This document shows positions 35,321 through 44,600 of a DNA stretch of 64,000 bases, in pieces. The translations under genes and the position numbers were made by a program. Under the pieces are notes generated by a model. It was given only the letters and a program-made list of their open reading frames with translations, ran no database searches and was not told where the DNA came from. Source of the DNA: Planctomycetota bacterium (GTDB taxonomy: Bacteria; Planctomycetota; MHYJ01; JACQXL01); the NCBI GenBank assembly GCA_016235865.1, contig JACRIK010000003.1:248001-312000 (forward strand), in the 5' to 3' direction. How positions within the stretch are numbered: position 1 is the stretch's first letter; the number at the start of each line of letters is the position of its first letter.

Positions 35321-35947
35321 ATGAAATATTCCATCGCCTTTGAAGACGATTACCTGCTGGTCGTGGACAAATCATCCGGGCTGCTGGTCATCCCCACGCC
35401 CAAGGGTGAAACGAACACCCTAACCGACCTGTTAAATAACTATCTGGCGTCCAAATACCCGGGGCAGAATATCAAGGCCCATCCCTGCCACCGCCTGGAC
35501 CGGGAAACCTCAGGCCTGATATTATACGCCAAAGGCAAGGCAATGCAACAAAAAGTGATGGACCAGTTCCACCAGAAACAGGTGGGCAAGAAATATCTGG
35601 CCTTTGTCCAGGGCCGCCCCAAGAAACAAACCGGATTCATCAATTACAGGCTGGAAGGCAACGAGGCCGGCACCAAATATCAGGTGGTAAAATATTACCC
35701 GGCCGGATATTCACTGCTGGAAGTGGAGCCGGTTACCGGCCGAACCAACCAAATTCGCCTGCATTTCAAGATGATCGGCCATCCGGTGGTGGGCGAGCGC
35801 AAGTTTGCCTTTGCCAAGGATTATCCGGTCAAGGCCAAGCGGCTGATGCTCCACTCATCCTTTATTTCCCTGGTTCATCCGAACACCAATGAACCGGTGA
35901 GTTTTAGTAGCAATCTGCCGGCCGATATGCTATCATTCAACGCATGA
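35321..35947 (+). CDS. RluA-family pseudouridine synthase
   Basis: The 208-residue enzyme carries the catalytic block PCHRLDRETSGLILYAK, in which the Asp attacks the uridine, followed by KKYLAFVQG and the terminal GRTNQIRLHF. These identify the RluA family, which modifies rRNA or tRNA uridines. It lacks the S4 RNA-binding domain found in RluC/RluD. The exact target is not predictable. Its stop overlaps the lptF start in ATGA, so the two genes are coupled. Confidence 0.92.
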   Translation: MKYSIAFEDDYLLVVDKSSGLLVIPTPKGETNTLTDLLNNYLASKYPGQNIKAHPCHRLDRETSGLILYAKGKAMQQKVMDQFHQKQVGKKYLAFVQGRPKKQTGFINYRLEGNEAGTKYQVVKYYPAGYSLLEVEPVTGRTNQIRLHFKMIGHPVVGERKFAFAKDYPVKAKRLMLHSSFISLVHPNTNEPVSFSSNLPADMLSFNA

Positions 35948-37053
35948 TTATTCAGAGATACGTTATCCGGGAATGGCTGATAAATCTCATGATAGTTACC
36001 ACGGTCCTGCTGGCTGTGATTCTGCTGATAGTCCCGTTCTTCCAGTTCCAGAAGTATACGGCTCTGGATGAGGAATTCGTCTTCAAGGTCCTGCCGTATT
36101 TTGTGCCTATTTCGCTGGTCTATATCATTCCGCTGGCCGTATTGCTGGCCAGTTTATTCGTCTTCGGCCGGCTGGCCGAGGACAATGAATTGCTGGCCAT
36201 GAAATCATCCGGCATTTCGCTGGGCCGGATAACCCGGCCAATATTATACCTGACCGTTATCCTATCCATCGGGGTAATCCTGATAAACACCCGGCTCATC
36301 CCCTACTGCCATTCCCAGACCAGGCAGTTGACTATTTCGGTGTTTGAGAAACGGCTGTTCTCCGGTTCCCGCGGGGCGGACGAGATAAAACTGCCGGACG
36401 GCAAGATTACCTATGCGAACTATGATAACGGGATTTTCGAGTCGGTCCGCCTGCTCAAGTTCGGCCAGAAAAAAGAGGATTTGACCGAGGAGCTCTCGGC
36501 CCAAAAAGGCAAGTTCAAAATTGACGAAGACAAGGCCGAACTCGCGCTGGACCTAGACAAAGTCTATATCACCCGCTGGGAAAAAGGCGCCGCGACAGGC
36601 AAAGAACGAACCATACCGCATCTGGTGCCGGCCGACCGGATGATTTACAAGATGGACGTCTCCACCCTGTTTGCCCCGTCCCGCCGAAACCTGGCCAGTT
36701 TAACCGACAGCGAGCTGGATGAAATGCTCATCCAGTATAAAGACAATCCCACCAAAACCCGGCAGGTCCTGTTCAGCAAATACCAGCGCTATGCCAGCGG
36801 CCTGACGCCGCTGATCTTCGCCCTGATCGGCATTCCCATCGGCGTGTTAATCCGCAAGGGCTCCAAAGTAGCCGGCATCGGCATCAGCATGCTGGTCGTC
36901 TTTGTCGGCTATTATCCGCTGACCATGTTTTCCAACCTGCTGGGCGTGAAAAAAACCGTTATTCCGGTCATAGCCTCGGTCTGGCTGGGCAATATTATTA
37001 TCGGACTGGCCGCCCTGGCTTTGGTTTACTACATAATCAAGAATGATAAATAA
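35944..37053 (+). CDS. lptF: LPS export permease LptF (YjgP/YjgQ family)
   Basis: The 369-residue protein has the LptF/LptG plan: three N-terminal TM helices, a periplasmic beta-jellyroll domain (about 130-270) and three C-terminal helices with LIFALIGIPIGVLIRKGSK. With LptG and LptB it extracts lipopolysaccharide from the inner membrane. The start is RYVIREWLINLMIVTTVLLA. It overlaps the next gene, its partner, by 11 bases. Assignment of F against G follows the gene order. Confidence 0.9.
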   Translation: MIIQRYVIREWLINLMIVTTVLLAVILLIVPFFQFQKYTALDEEFVFKVLPYFVPISLVYIIPLAVLLASLFVFGRLAEDNELLAMKSSGISLGRITRPILYLTVILSIGVILINTRLIPYCHSQTRQLTISVFEKRLFSGSRGADEIKLPDGKITYANYDNGIFESVRLLKFGQKKEDLTEELSAQKGKFKIDEDKAELALDLDKVYITRWEKGAATGKERTIPHLVPADRMIYKMDVSTLFAPSRRNLASLTDSELDEMLIQYKDNPTKTRQVLFSKYQRYASGLTPLIFALIGIPIGVLIRKGSKVAGIGISMLVVFVGYYPLTMFSNLLGVKKTVIPVIASVWLGNIIIGLAALALVYYIIKNDK

Positions 37054-38185
37054 ACTGCTGCTGTCCGGGCCTTATTCATACATCCGGAAACTGGATTATT
37101 ATGTCCTGAAAGCTTTCCTGTTCGCGCTGACCATCTCCATCCTGGCCCTGCTGGGCTTATATATCGTGATTCACTTTTTCACCAATATCAGCGACTTCAT
37201 CGAGATTACCCAACAGGAGGTTTTTATCTTCATTCCCAGGTATTATCTCATCCGGCTGCCGATAATCCTGTATAAACTCATCCCGATAATGATGCTCATT
37301 GCGGTGATGATCGCCGTTTCCCGCCTGATGAAAACCCGGGAACTGATCGCCATGCTCTCGGCCGGCATCGGCATCCACCGTATCGTCCTGCCCATCTTTA
37401 TCGCCGTGTTGTTTATCATCGGCATAATGTATTTTGTCAACGAGGTGGTCACGCCGTATCTGGGCAAGTACCTGACCATCACGGAAAAGATTCTCAAGTC
37501 CGAAGGCTCGGACCGGTTCCTCATCCGCCAGGCCCGCTCGGCCGCCTCATCAGAAGGGCCGGCATCAACCTACCAGTTTACCATAAAGAAATACGACTAT
37601 GTAAAACAAACGATGCATTCCATCTGGGTGAATCAGTATGACCCGGAGAGCAACCTGATGGCCCAGATTATCGCGGAACGGGCCGAGTGGACGGAAAAGA
37701 AGCTCCCGGGCTGGATGTTTTACCACGGGACGTTTTATTCGTATGACAATACCGGGCGCCGCAAGTCGCTGCCCCGGTCCTTTCAGGGCGAGGGCTTCCT
37801 GCTTTCCTGCGACCTGACTCCGCGCTCCATAGAAAAGGTCGAGGAGACCTCGGCCTATATGAACTCTCGCCAGCTGGGCAATCTCATTACCCTGCAGCCC
37901 AACAACCGCGCCCTGCAGGTCCAGTATTACTCCAAGCTGACCGATCCGCTGATTGTCCTGATACTGATATTCCTGGGCCTGCCGTTTGCCCTGGCCCGGA
38001 AAAACCAGAATTTCTTTACCGGCATCGGCATCTGCCTGATGGCCAGCCTGGGATTCTTCATGGTGAAATTCCTGTTCGAGGGATTCGGCAACAAGGGCAT
38101 CATGCCGCCCCTGTTGGCCGTAACATTACCCTTGATAATATTCGCCGCGCTTGGTATAATATTAGCCAGAAGGATTCGTACTTAG
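37043..38185 (+). CDS. lptG: LPS export permease LptG (YjgP/YjgQ family)
   Basis: The 380-residue partner of LptF has the same three-helix, jellyroll, three-helix layout, with the conserved LDYYVLKAFLFAL start, MLSAGIGIHRIVLPIF and the C-terminal LILIFLGLPFALARK. The LptFG pair implies lipopolysaccharide or a similar glycolipid in the outer membrane. lptB is not in the window. The genes overlap, as is normal for this pair. Confidence 0.9.
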   Translation: MINKLLLSGPYSYIRKLDYYVLKAFLFALTISILALLGLYIVIHFFTNISDFIEITQQEVFIFIPRYYLIRLPIILYKLIPIMMLIAVMIAVSRLMKTRELIAMLSAGIGIHRIVLPIFIAVLFIIGIMYFVNEVVTPYLGKYLTITEKILKSEGSDRFLIRQARSAASSEGPASTYQFTIKKYDYVKQTMHSIWVNQYDPESNLMAQIIAERAEWTEKKLPGWMFYHGTFYSYDNTGRRKSLPRSFQGEGFLLSCDLTPRSIEKVEETSAYMNSRQLGNLITLQPNNRALQVQYYSKLTDPLIVLILIFLGLPFALARKNQNFFTGIGICLMASLGFFMVKFLFEGFGNKGIMPPLLAVTLPLIIFAALGIILARRIRT

Positions 38186-38233
38186 CAAAGCGTGACACGA
38201 AGCACCCCGATAGGGGAGCGCACGTAAACTTAA

Positions 38234-39082
38234 ATGAATAACAGCGAACACCGCAGTGACCGTCCGCCCTCTGGACGGGACCTCGCCTCGGCGGGCGATA
38301 GCGACCAATTCAGCCGCCATATCCGGCTGCCCTATTTCGGCGTCGAGGGGCAGAAGAAAATCAGCCAGGCAAAAGTGTTTGTGGTCGGCGCCGGCGGACT
38401 GGGCTCGCCGGTGGCCACTTACCTGGCCGCGGCCGGGGTCGGCACGCTCGGGCTGATTGATAACGATACAGTGGAAATCTCCAACCTGCCCAGACAGATA
38501 TTGCATCATCCGGGCACGGTCAGCGAACTCAAGACCGCCTCGGCCGAAAAACGCCTGGCCCAGGTCAATCCGAATATCAAACTCAATATCTACTCCGAAC
38601 GGCTCAAGGCCGATAATATCGCCGGCCTAATCAAGGACTACGATGTGGTGGTGGACGGCAGCGATAATTTCGCCACCAAATTCCTGCTCAACGATGCCTG
38701 CGTGATGCAAAGTATCCCGCTGATTCACGCCGGCGTCCTGCGCTACGGCGGACAAGTAATAACCATCTTACCCCATAAAAGCGCCTGTTACCGATGCATC
38801 TTTCCGGAACCGCCGCCGGCCAACAGCGTCCCAACCTGCCAGGAGGCCGGCATCCTCAATACCGTGGCCGGAATCATCGGACTGATACAGGCCACCGATG
38901 CAATCAAACTTATCATCAAGGCCGGCCAGCCGCTGACAAATAAATTACTGGTCTTTGACGCACTGGATATGAGTTTCCGAACTATAGAAATACAGCGCAG
39001 CCGGAATTGCCCGGTTTGCTCCAAAAACCCCTCGATTAAGACGCTGAACGACTGTGATTCCACTTCATTGGAATGCAGATAA
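38234..39082 (+). CDS. ThiF/MoeB/HesA-family adenylyltransferase
   Basis: The 282-residue enzyme should adenylate the C-terminal Gly of a ubiquitin-like sulphur carrier such as ThiS or MoaD. Motifs: FSRHIRLPYFGVEGQKK, the nucleotide loop VVGAGGLGSPVATYLA, LIDNDTVEISNLPRQ, DGSDNFATKFLLND, and two zinc Cys pairs, CYRC and CPVC. The region after residue 9 (HRSDRPPSGRDLASAGDSDQ) is unusual and its DNA includes GTCCGCCCTCTGGACGG, so the N-terminus may be repeat-derived. A carrier-protein gene is not visible nearby, so MoeB against ThiF is open. Confidence 0.9.
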   Translation: MNNSEHRSDRPPSGRDLASAGDSDQFSRHIRLPYFGVEGQKKISQAKVFVVGAGGLGSPVATYLAAAGVGTLGLIDNDTVEISNLPRQILHHPGTVSELKTASAEKRLAQVNPNIKLNIYSERLKADNIAGLIKDYDVVVDGSDNFATKFLLNDACVMQSIPLIHAGVLRYGGQVITILPHKSACYRCIFPEPPPANSVPTCQEAGILNTVAGIIGLIQATDAIKLIIKAGQPLTNKLLVFDALDMSFRTIEIQRSRNCPVCSKNPSIKTLNDCDSTSLECR

Positions 39083-39121
39083 CATGCTAAATACTGTATA
39101 CTTTATACTACATACTTTACC

Positions 39122-40093
39122 ATGACCACCTATTTAGTTTACTCTGACATCTATCTGGAACACGACACCGGACCGCATCCGGAAACCAGCCAGCGGCTGG
39201 CCGCCACCATGGCCTACCTCAAAAGAAAGGACTGGCTAAACAAGACAACCCTGCTTGAACCGCGCCAGGCATCCATTGACGAGATTGCCTATGTCCACAG
39301 CCGGGAACACATCGAATCGGTCCGGAAAGTGGCCGAGCAAGGCGGGGGCTATCTGGATGGCGATACCCCGGTGTCAGAAAAATCCTATGAGGTGGCGCTC
39401 TATGCCGCCGGCGGAGTCCTAACCGCGGTTGATAAGGTTATGAAATCTAATCCGGGAAATCCGCATTCCGCACTCCACACTCCGCAATTTAATAACGCCC
39501 TGTGCCTGGTCCGTCCGCCCGGGCATCACGCTATGCCTACGCACGGCATGGGATTCTGCCTGTTCAATAACGTCGCCATTGCCGCCCGCTACGCCCAGAA
39601 GAAGCACGGCCTGAAAAAGATTGCCATCATCGACTGGGACCTGCACCACGGCAACGGCACCCAAGAGGCGTTCTGGTTTGACGACACGGTCCTGTTCTGT
39701 TCCCTGCATCGTTACCCCTATTATCCGGGCAGCGGCTCGGAGGCGGAAACCGGCTCAGGCAAGGGCGCGGACTTCACAATCAATATCCCGGTCTCCGGAT
39801 ATACCTCCAGCCGGGAATACCTGGACAAATTCTCCCGCCTGATGACCGATGCGGTCCGGCCGTTCAAGCCGGATTTCATCTTCATCTCTGCCGGATTTGA
39901 CAGTTACAAAAACGACCCGCTGGGCGGACTGGGCCTGGAAATAAGCGACTATGGTGAGATGACCCGTCTGGTCCGGGCCGTGGCCGATGAATGCTGCCAA
40001 GGCCGGATGGTCAGCGTCCTGGAAGGCGGTTATGACCTCCAGGGCCTGCCGCTCTGTATCGAGGCGCACCTGTCGGAATTAAGCGCTGGTTAG
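39122..40093 (+). CDS. Histone deacetylase-family (acetoin utilisation-like) hydrolase
   Basis: The 323-residue zinc hydrolase has the class II deacetylase blocks RPPGHHAMPTHGMGFCLFNN (general base His pair), IDWDLHHGNGTQEAF (zinc ligands Asp and His) and SAGFDSYKNDPLGGLGL (third ligand Asp). Bacterial members deacetylate small amines or proteins; the substrate is unknown. A 15-residue stretch before the active site (NPGNPHSALHTPQFN, about 110-125) is encoded by a low-complexity DNA stretch (39449-39490) not typical of the family. A GAGCC-type hairpin follows the gene. Confidence 0.92.
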   Translation: MTTYLVYSDIYLEHDTGPHPETSQRLAATMAYLKRKDWLNKTTLLEPRQASIDEIAYVHSREHIESVRKVAEQGGGYLDGDTPVSEKSYEVALYAAGGVLTAVDKVMKSNPGNPHSALHTPQFNNALCLVRPPGHHAMPTHGMGFCLFNNVAIAARYAQKKHGLKKIAIIDWDLHHGNGTQEAFWFDDTVLFCSLHRYPYYPGSGSEAETGSGKGADFTINIPVSGYTSSREYLDKFSRLMTDAVRPFKPDFIFISAGFDSYKNDPLGGLGLEISDYGEMTRLVRAVADECCQGRMVSVLEGGYDLQGLPLCIEAHLSELSAG

Positions 40094-40096
40094 TTA

Positions 40097-40134
40097 GAGC
40101 CGATAGGAAGGTAGTGACGTACCGGCTCTTATCC
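40097..40134. repeat. GAGCC-type hairpin repeat, copy 3
   Basis: GAGCCG (40097-40102) pairs with CGGCTC (40123-40128), followed by TTATCC. The loop shares GTAGTGACGTAC with the copy at 4293. Confidence 0.72.
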
Positions 40135-40179
40135 CGTAGCTTACGTCCTCCCAAGCGGAGGGGTTAGAAATTATTTTAT

Positions 40180-40209
40180 TTGACTTTTATCCCTCTTTTT
40201 GGATAATAT
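40180..40209 (+). promoter_or_regulatory. Promoter of the ABC-2 permease gene, predicted leaderless
   Basis: TTGACT (40180-40185), 18 bases, TAATAT (40204-40209), then six bases to the ATG at 40216. No Shine-Dalgarno is possible in that gap. Confidence 0.6.
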
Positions 40210-40215
40210 TTCACA

Positions 40216-41070
40216 ATGTCTAACATCTACAACATCGGCCGGATTACCTATCAGGAGGCGGTGCGCCAGACGCTGTTTTATATCGTGCTGGCCGTCTCGG
40301 CCGTCCTGCTCCTGATTTCGCCGCTGTTCTGCCTGTTTGCCTTTGGCGAGGAGGTCTCGATGATGCGCGAGGTCGGCCTGGCCACCATCACCTTCGCCGG
40401 CATCCTGATTGCCGTCCTGACCGCTTCACAAGTCATCACCAGCGAGATAGAAAACCTGACCGCCATCATGCTCCTGGCCAAGCCGGTCCGCAGGAGCGAA
40501 TTCATCATCGGCAAATTCGCCGGCATCCTATTCACCATCCTGATTGCCTTCCTGTTTCTGGGCGCGGTCTTTATCCTGACCTACTGGTATACGGAATTCC
40601 TGCCGGTGCTCGAAGCCAATGTCAAGGCCGGCAAGTATCTGACCGGTTCGGCGTCAAAGCTCCAGGACACCTATACGTTCTTCCGGACCGATGTCTGGCT
40701 GCTGGCCAAAGGCATCTACGGCTGTTTCCTCCAGGTGTCTATCATGACCTCATTTGCCGTGATTCTGTCCACCTATTTCTCGCTGGTCATTTCCGGCATC
40801 GGCTGTTTTGCCGTGCTTATCCTGGGCAATATCTCTGATTACCTTTATCATTCGCTCAGCCAGGGTTCCTCCATAATCGTTACCGGCCTGGCCCGGATCT
40901 TCTCCGCGCTCCTGCCCCATTTCAGCCTGCTCAACACCAGTTCACTGGTTACCGCCCAGTCACCTGTTTCCCTCTACTATCTCTTATTGACCTCTTTTTA
41001 TACGCTGATTTATGTTGCTTTTGTCTTATATATAACCATACTGATATTCTCGAAGAGGGAAATCAAATAA
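40216..41070 (+). CDS. ABC-2-type transporter permease
   Basis: The 284-residue membrane protein has six predicted TM segments. The N-terminal stretch YNIGRITYQEAVRQTLFYIVL and the ASQVITSEIENLTAIMLLAKPVRRSEFIIGKF region (in parts) are typical of ABC-2 permease subunits of the NosY/CcmB-like kind. An ATPase partner is expected but is not adjacent; the only ABC ATPase in the window belongs to the MacB system. It may be fed by an ATPase encoded elsewhere, or be an orphan. Substrate unknown. Confidence 0.78.
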   Translation: MSNIYNIGRITYQEAVRQTLFYIVLAVSAVLLLISPLFCLFAFGEEVSMMREVGLATITFAGILIAVLTASQVITSEIENLTAIMLLAKPVRRSEFIIGKFAGILFTILIAFLFLGAVFILTYWYTEFLPVLEANVKAGKYLTGSASKLQDTYTFFRTDVWLLAKGIYGCFLQVSIMTSFAVILSTYFSLVISGIGCFAVLILGNISDYLYHSLSQGSSIIVTGLARIFSALLPHFSLLNTSSLVTAQSPVSLYYLLLTSFYTLIYVAFVLYITILIFSKREIK

Positions 41071-41183
41071 TTCTTTATGTACACGGATTAAGCGGATACG
41101 ACTGATTAAACGGAAATATAAACCGCCCTCAGGCGGGTCAGTTAAATCAGCAAAATCAGTTTAATCCGCTTACGAAATTTTCT

Positions 41184-41909
41184 ATGCGTTATGTAGTATT
41201 CGGCGATATCCACGGCAATCTGGAGGCGCTCGAGGCCGTGACGGAAAAAATGGCCAATGAAAAGCCGGATAAATACATCTGCATCGGCGATTTGGTCGGC
41301 TACGGCGCCAATCCCAATGAATGCATTGACAAGGTCAAGTCATTAAATCCCATCCTGATCGCCGGCAACCACGACTACGCCGCGGCCGGACTGCTCAACG
41401 TGGATTTCTTCAATACCTACGCCTTCCGGGCCATCGAATGGACCAAGCACCAGTTGACCCCGGAGCACAAGGAATTCCTCCGGAATATGAAACTCATCCA
41501 GCGGATTAACAATCTCACCGTGGTCCACGCCACGCCCTACAGCCCGGAGATGTTCGAGTATATGGAGAACAATTACGACGTCCAACTGGCCCTGACCTCG
41601 CTCAATACCCCGGTCTGTTTCATCGGCCATTCCCATATCCCCATCTCGTTCACGATTAACCGGGGCAGTATCTCATTCTCCACCGAGCCCTATACCACCA
41701 TAAAAGGCAATAACAAGGTCATTATCAATGTCGGCAGCGTCGGCCAGCCCCGGGATGAAAACCCGGAAGCGTCCTATGCGGTCTATGATACCGAGGAGGC
41801 CGTGGTCTGGATTAAACGGGTGGAATACGACATCAAAAAGACGGCGGACAAGATACTCAAGGCCAAACTGCCGGAAATCCTAGCTGAACGAATTAAATAC
41901 GGACGGTAG
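41184..41909 (+). CDS. Metallophosphoesterase (YfcE/DNA-repair-type)
   Basis: The 241-residue enzyme has all calcineurin-type motifs: GDIHGNLEALEAV (metal-binding Asp and His), GDLVGYGANPNECI, AGNHDYA, VVHATPY and GHSHIPI. It could act on phosphodiesters such as cyclic nucleotides or on protein phosphates, and no specificity is visible. The spacer before it holds a GATTAAGCGGATA type inverted repeat (about 41080-41175). Confidence 0.92.
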   Translation: MRYVVFGDIHGNLEALEAVTEKMANEKPDKYICIGDLVGYGANPNECIDKVKSLNPILIAGNHDYAAAGLLNVDFFNTYAFRAIEWTKHQLTPEHKEFLRNMKLIQRINNLTVVHATPYSPEMFEYMENNYDVQLALTSLNTPVCFIGHSHIPISFTINRGSISFSTEPYTTIKGNNKVIINVGSVGQPRDENPEASYAVYDTEEAVVWIKRVEYDIKKTADKILKAKLPEILAERIKYGR

Positions 41910-42259
41910 AAGATGCAACCACAGCCCTTCCCGATGGATATCGGGATGGTCGGTAGCATTTAGCCAGTGGCTAAAGCGCACCGGGTACTTGCACAGATGT
42001 ACAATTCCCCCTTAATAAAGGGGGTAAGGGGGTTGTTGAAATCCTCCACAAAAACCTCACCTATAAAATAATCGGGATAGCCAGTGGAATACACAGCAAA
42101 TTAAACGATAGGATTAAAAGTCGGATTACTCATTAATTTTGGCACCAAAAGTCTGGATTGGAAACGAATAGTTTATTAGAATTATATTCCACTGATTATA
42201 CTCTTCTTAATCTGCGAACTCCGCAGAGACCGCGAAGCGAAATCTGTGGCTAAGTATTT
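41910..42259. other. 350-bp spacer filled with repeat-like sequence
   Basis: I see no gene. It holds CCGATGGATATCGGG (about 41932-41947), the direct TTCCCCCTTAATAAAGGGGG hairpin near 42006, an AGTGGAATA/TATTCCACT pair (about 42083 and 42184), and TGCGAACTCCGCAGAGACC near 42212, which recurs near 22142. These are probably fragments of several dispersed palindromic repeats. Confidence 0.5.
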
Positions 42260-43201
42260 ATGAAATTATCTACCAAAGTCGGCCCGTTCAGATTCAAGAA
42301 CCCCATCCTGCTGGCCTCCGGCACCTATGGCTACGGTAAATCATCTAAGACCCTGAATGTTGATTCCCGGGTCAGCCAGTTAGGCGGATTCATCACCAAG
42401 ACCATCACCATCAAGGAGCGATTAGGCAATAATCCGCCCCGCATCGTGGAAACCGCATCCGGCATCATCAACTCAGTCGGCCTGGAAAATCCGGGTATGG
42501 CCAGATTCTGCGCGGAATACCTGCCGGAGATGGGACGGCTCAAGACGGTTCGGATTATCAGTATCGGCGGCGCATCCACCGACGAGATTATCCAGGCCAT
42601 TAAATTATTCCAGCAACACAAATACCGGACCTTTGACGGCATCGAACTCAACATCTCCTGCCCAAACGTAAAGATGAGTGGCAGGTTTATCCAGCCCCTG
42701 CGTGCGCAGTCGCAACGGAGTCCCGATTATTTCGGGGCAGGGGCTGGATGCATTGCTCAATCGCCTGTGGAAGTCCGCAAGACCGTGCAAAAGGTCTTGA
42801 AGGTAGCCCGTCTGCCCATCATTGTTAAACTCTCACCCAATGTCACGGATATAGTGGAGATTGCCAATTCCGCCCTGAAAGCCGGGGCAAAGGTCCTGTC
42901 GCTGATTAATACCGTCTCGGCTTTGGCAGTTGATTACCGTACCGGCAAACCCATGCTGGGCGGCGTGACCGGCGGACTATCCGGCCCGGCCATCAAACCC
43001 ATTGCCCTGAAGATGGTTGCAGATGTGGCCAGCAAGACCAAGGCCGAGGTGATTGGCATCGGCGGGATAATGAATGCCAAGGATGTCCTGGAATTCCTGT
43101 CTGTCGGGGCTAAGGCAGTCCAGGTCGGCACGCTGAATTTAGTCGACCCCTTCGCGGTCTTTGACCTACCGGCTGCTCTGAAGAAATATATAACAAAATA
43201 A
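42260..43201 (+). CDS. pyrD: Dihydroorotate dehydrogenase, class 1B-like
   Basis: PyrD oxidises dihydroorotate to orotate in pyrimidine synthesis. The 313-residue protein shows the FMN-barrel pattern of class 1: NPILLASGTYGYG, TKTITIKERLGNNPPRI, NSVGLENPG, LNISCPNV, VKLSPNVTDI and the phosphate site GIGGIMNAKDVLEFLSVGAKAVQVGT. Class 1B enzymes use a PyrK partner, which is not in the window. After NISCPNVKMSGRF an unusual stretch (QPLRAQSQRSPDYFGAGAG, about 144-163) is encoded by a palindromic repeat at 42689-42749. The frame stays open. Confidence 0.92.
   Translation: MKLSTKVGPFRFKNPILLASGTYGYGKSSKTLNVDSRVSQLGGFITKTITIKERLGNNPPRIVETASGIINSVGLENPGMARFCAEYLPEMGRLKTVRIISIGGASTDEIIQAIKLFQQHKYRTFDGIELNISCPNVKMSGRFIQPLRAQSQRSPDYFGAGAGCIAQSPVEVRKTVQKVLKVARLPIIVKLSPNVTDIVEIANSALKAGAKVLSLINTVSALAVDYRTGKPMLGGVTGGLSGPAIKPIALKMVADVASKTKAEVIGIGGIMNAKDVLEFLSVGAKAVQVGTLNLVDPFAVFDLPAALKKYITK
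42689..42749. repeat. GCAGTCGCAACGGAG palindromic element inside pyrD
   Basis: The arms ATCCAGCCCCTG (42689-42700) and CAGGGGCTGGAT (42738-42749) are a perfect 12-bp inverted repeat. The core GCAGTCGCAACGGAGTCCCG then ATTATTTCGGGG is shared with 54005-54063 (inside the O-antigen ligase gene) and 56829-56862 (intergenic). About 61 bp, in frame. Confidence 0.88.
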
Positions 43202-43212
43202 ATTCCCCCTCT

Positions 43213-43267
43213 CCCCTTCGTGCGAAGGGGGTTAAGGGGGATTTTTACTCCCCTCTATTAAGAGGGG
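43213..43267. repeat. Two hairpins between pyrD and the fibre-like gene
   Basis: CCCCTTCGTGCGAAGGGG (43213-43230) and CCCCTCTATTAAGAGGGG (43250-43267) are perfect stems. The second belongs to a CCCCTCT-N-AGAGGGG family also seen at 56760, 58083 and 58140. They lie between convergent genes and could terminate both. Confidence 0.6.
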
Positions 43268-43281
43268 TCGGGGTGTGTCGG

Positions 43282-44511
43282 TTACACCACATATCCAAGA
43301 ATATAGATTACCAACTCAGTAGAATTCGTTCCGCCGACATAGGCCTGCCAGAGCAATGTTCGGTCGGTTGCCACCGGCATCAGAACCGAGCCGCCATTAC
43401 TAATCCCCGGGGCATTAACCGCCGGAGCCATGACCTGCAGGGCATATTCCGCGCCTAACTGCCGAAAGATGTATGCCATCATCCCGCCATCGGTATAGCT
43501 TTGGGTGATACAGGCGATTGAGACAATCACGCCCTTGGTGCCGACCGGGATGATTGTAGACAGGTCAACGCTGGCCGGCTGGGTTGTTGCGGTAATCCCG
43601 CCTTGGTCAAGGGCCGTGGCCGGAACAGGAAGCATAGTCAAAACATCGCCGCCGCCCACGCCCGGCGCTAATTTGGCCTGGGTCACTTGCCCATCGCCGA
43701 TTTCCGCAGTAGCAATTGGCGGTGTCAGCGGTCTGGACGGAACACTAAAGGATAATTTTTCAGGCGTAATCTCGCCGTTGATAATCTTCTCGCGGTTGAT
43801 GCTGTTGGATGCGATTTGCGTATAGCCGACCGTATAATCAGCTATTTTAGCGCCGGTTACGGACTTGTCTTTTATCTTGACCGTCTCTACTGCATTGGTG
43901 GCAAGTTTAGAAACCGTTACTGACGCATCGGTAATCTTCGGCCCAGTTACTGCCAAAGCCCCAATCTCATCTGTAGTCACTGCCGGAGTAATCGGCCTTG
44001 CTACCGAGGGCGGAGTAAATGACAACTTGGCTTGAGTGATTGCTCCGTTGACTATCTTCTCAGTAGTCACGGCGTTGGGGCTCAGTTTCTCTGCAGTGAC
44101 TGCGCCAGGGCCGATTTTGGGCCCGGTGACTGCGCCGAAGATAATCTTTTCCGTGGTCACGCTATCTGTTGCCAACTTACTGCCGATTACTGCCCCGGGC
44201 GCAATCTTGTCCGTAGTCACTGACGCATTGGCAATCTTTTCCGTAATGACGCTATTCACTGCCAGCTTACTGCTCTCTACGGCCGCAGATGCAATCTTCG
44301 GCGTGGTAACAGCCGCATCTTTCAAGCGGGATGTGGTCACCTGTTGCTCGCCGATTTTGTAGGCGGTCACTGCGGCATTGGCGATTTTCTCGGTGGTCAC
44401 AACCTTAGTCCCGAGTTTAACCGTGCTGACTGCGCCGTCTGCTATCTTGGGCGTGGTTACTGCGCCATTAGAAATATGTTCAGTTTTTACTTCGTTGGGT
44501 TGTAGCGCCAT
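43282..44511 (-). CDS. Fibre-like protein with about 27 ten-residue repeats
   Basis: After a short start (MALQPNEVKTEHISNGAVTT) the 409-residue product is a long run of degenerate ten-residue units of the form GAVTTxKIAD, in which T-x-K-I/L alternates with A-V. Such decapeptide repeats occur in phage tail fibres and other trimeric beta-helical fibres. The last 120 residues are non-repetitive (GGDVLTMLPVPATALDQGG...TELVIYILGYVV) and could be a tip or receptor-binding domain. I place the start at ATG 44511; the longer frame runs into a hairpin repeat. The 217-residue gene upstream on the same strand may be its partner. It could be a remnant of a phage or contractile particle. Confidence 0.72.
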   Translation of the reverse strand: MALQPNEVKTEHISNGAVTTPKIADGAVSTVKLGTKVVTTEKIANAAVTAYKIGEQQVTTSRLKDAAVTTPKIASAAVESSKLAVNSVITEKIANASVTTDKIAPGAVIGSKLATDSVTTEKIIFGAVTGPKIGPGAVTAEKLSPNAVTTEKIVNGAITQAKLSFTPPSVARPITPAVTTDEIGALAVTGPKITDASVTVSKLATNAVETVKIKDKSVTGAKIADYTVGYTQIASNSINREKIINGEITPEKLSFSVPSRPLTPPIATAEIGDGQVTQAKLAPGVGGGDVLTMLPVPATALDQGGITATTQPASVDLSTIIPVGTKGVIVSIACITQSYTDGGMMAYIFRQLGAEYALQVMAPAVNAPGISNGGSVLMPVATDRTLLWQAYVGGTNSTELVIYILGYVV

Positions 44512-44530
44512 ATAAAACTCACAATCTTTC

Positions 44531-44594
44531 ACCACGGAGACACGAAGGACACACCCCGAAAGCATTCGGGGCGTGCCTCTGTGCCTCCTGTGGT
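44531..44594. repeat. Hairpin repeat with CCCCGAAAGCATTCGGGG core
   Basis: ACCACGGAGACACGAAGG pairs imperfectly with the CCTCTGTGCCTCCTGTGGT end, around the core CCCCGAA-AGCA-TTCGGGG (44554-44571). The core recurs with one change at 9257-9274 inside a lipoprotein gene. Confidence 0.7.
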
Positions 44595-44600
44595 TGCATT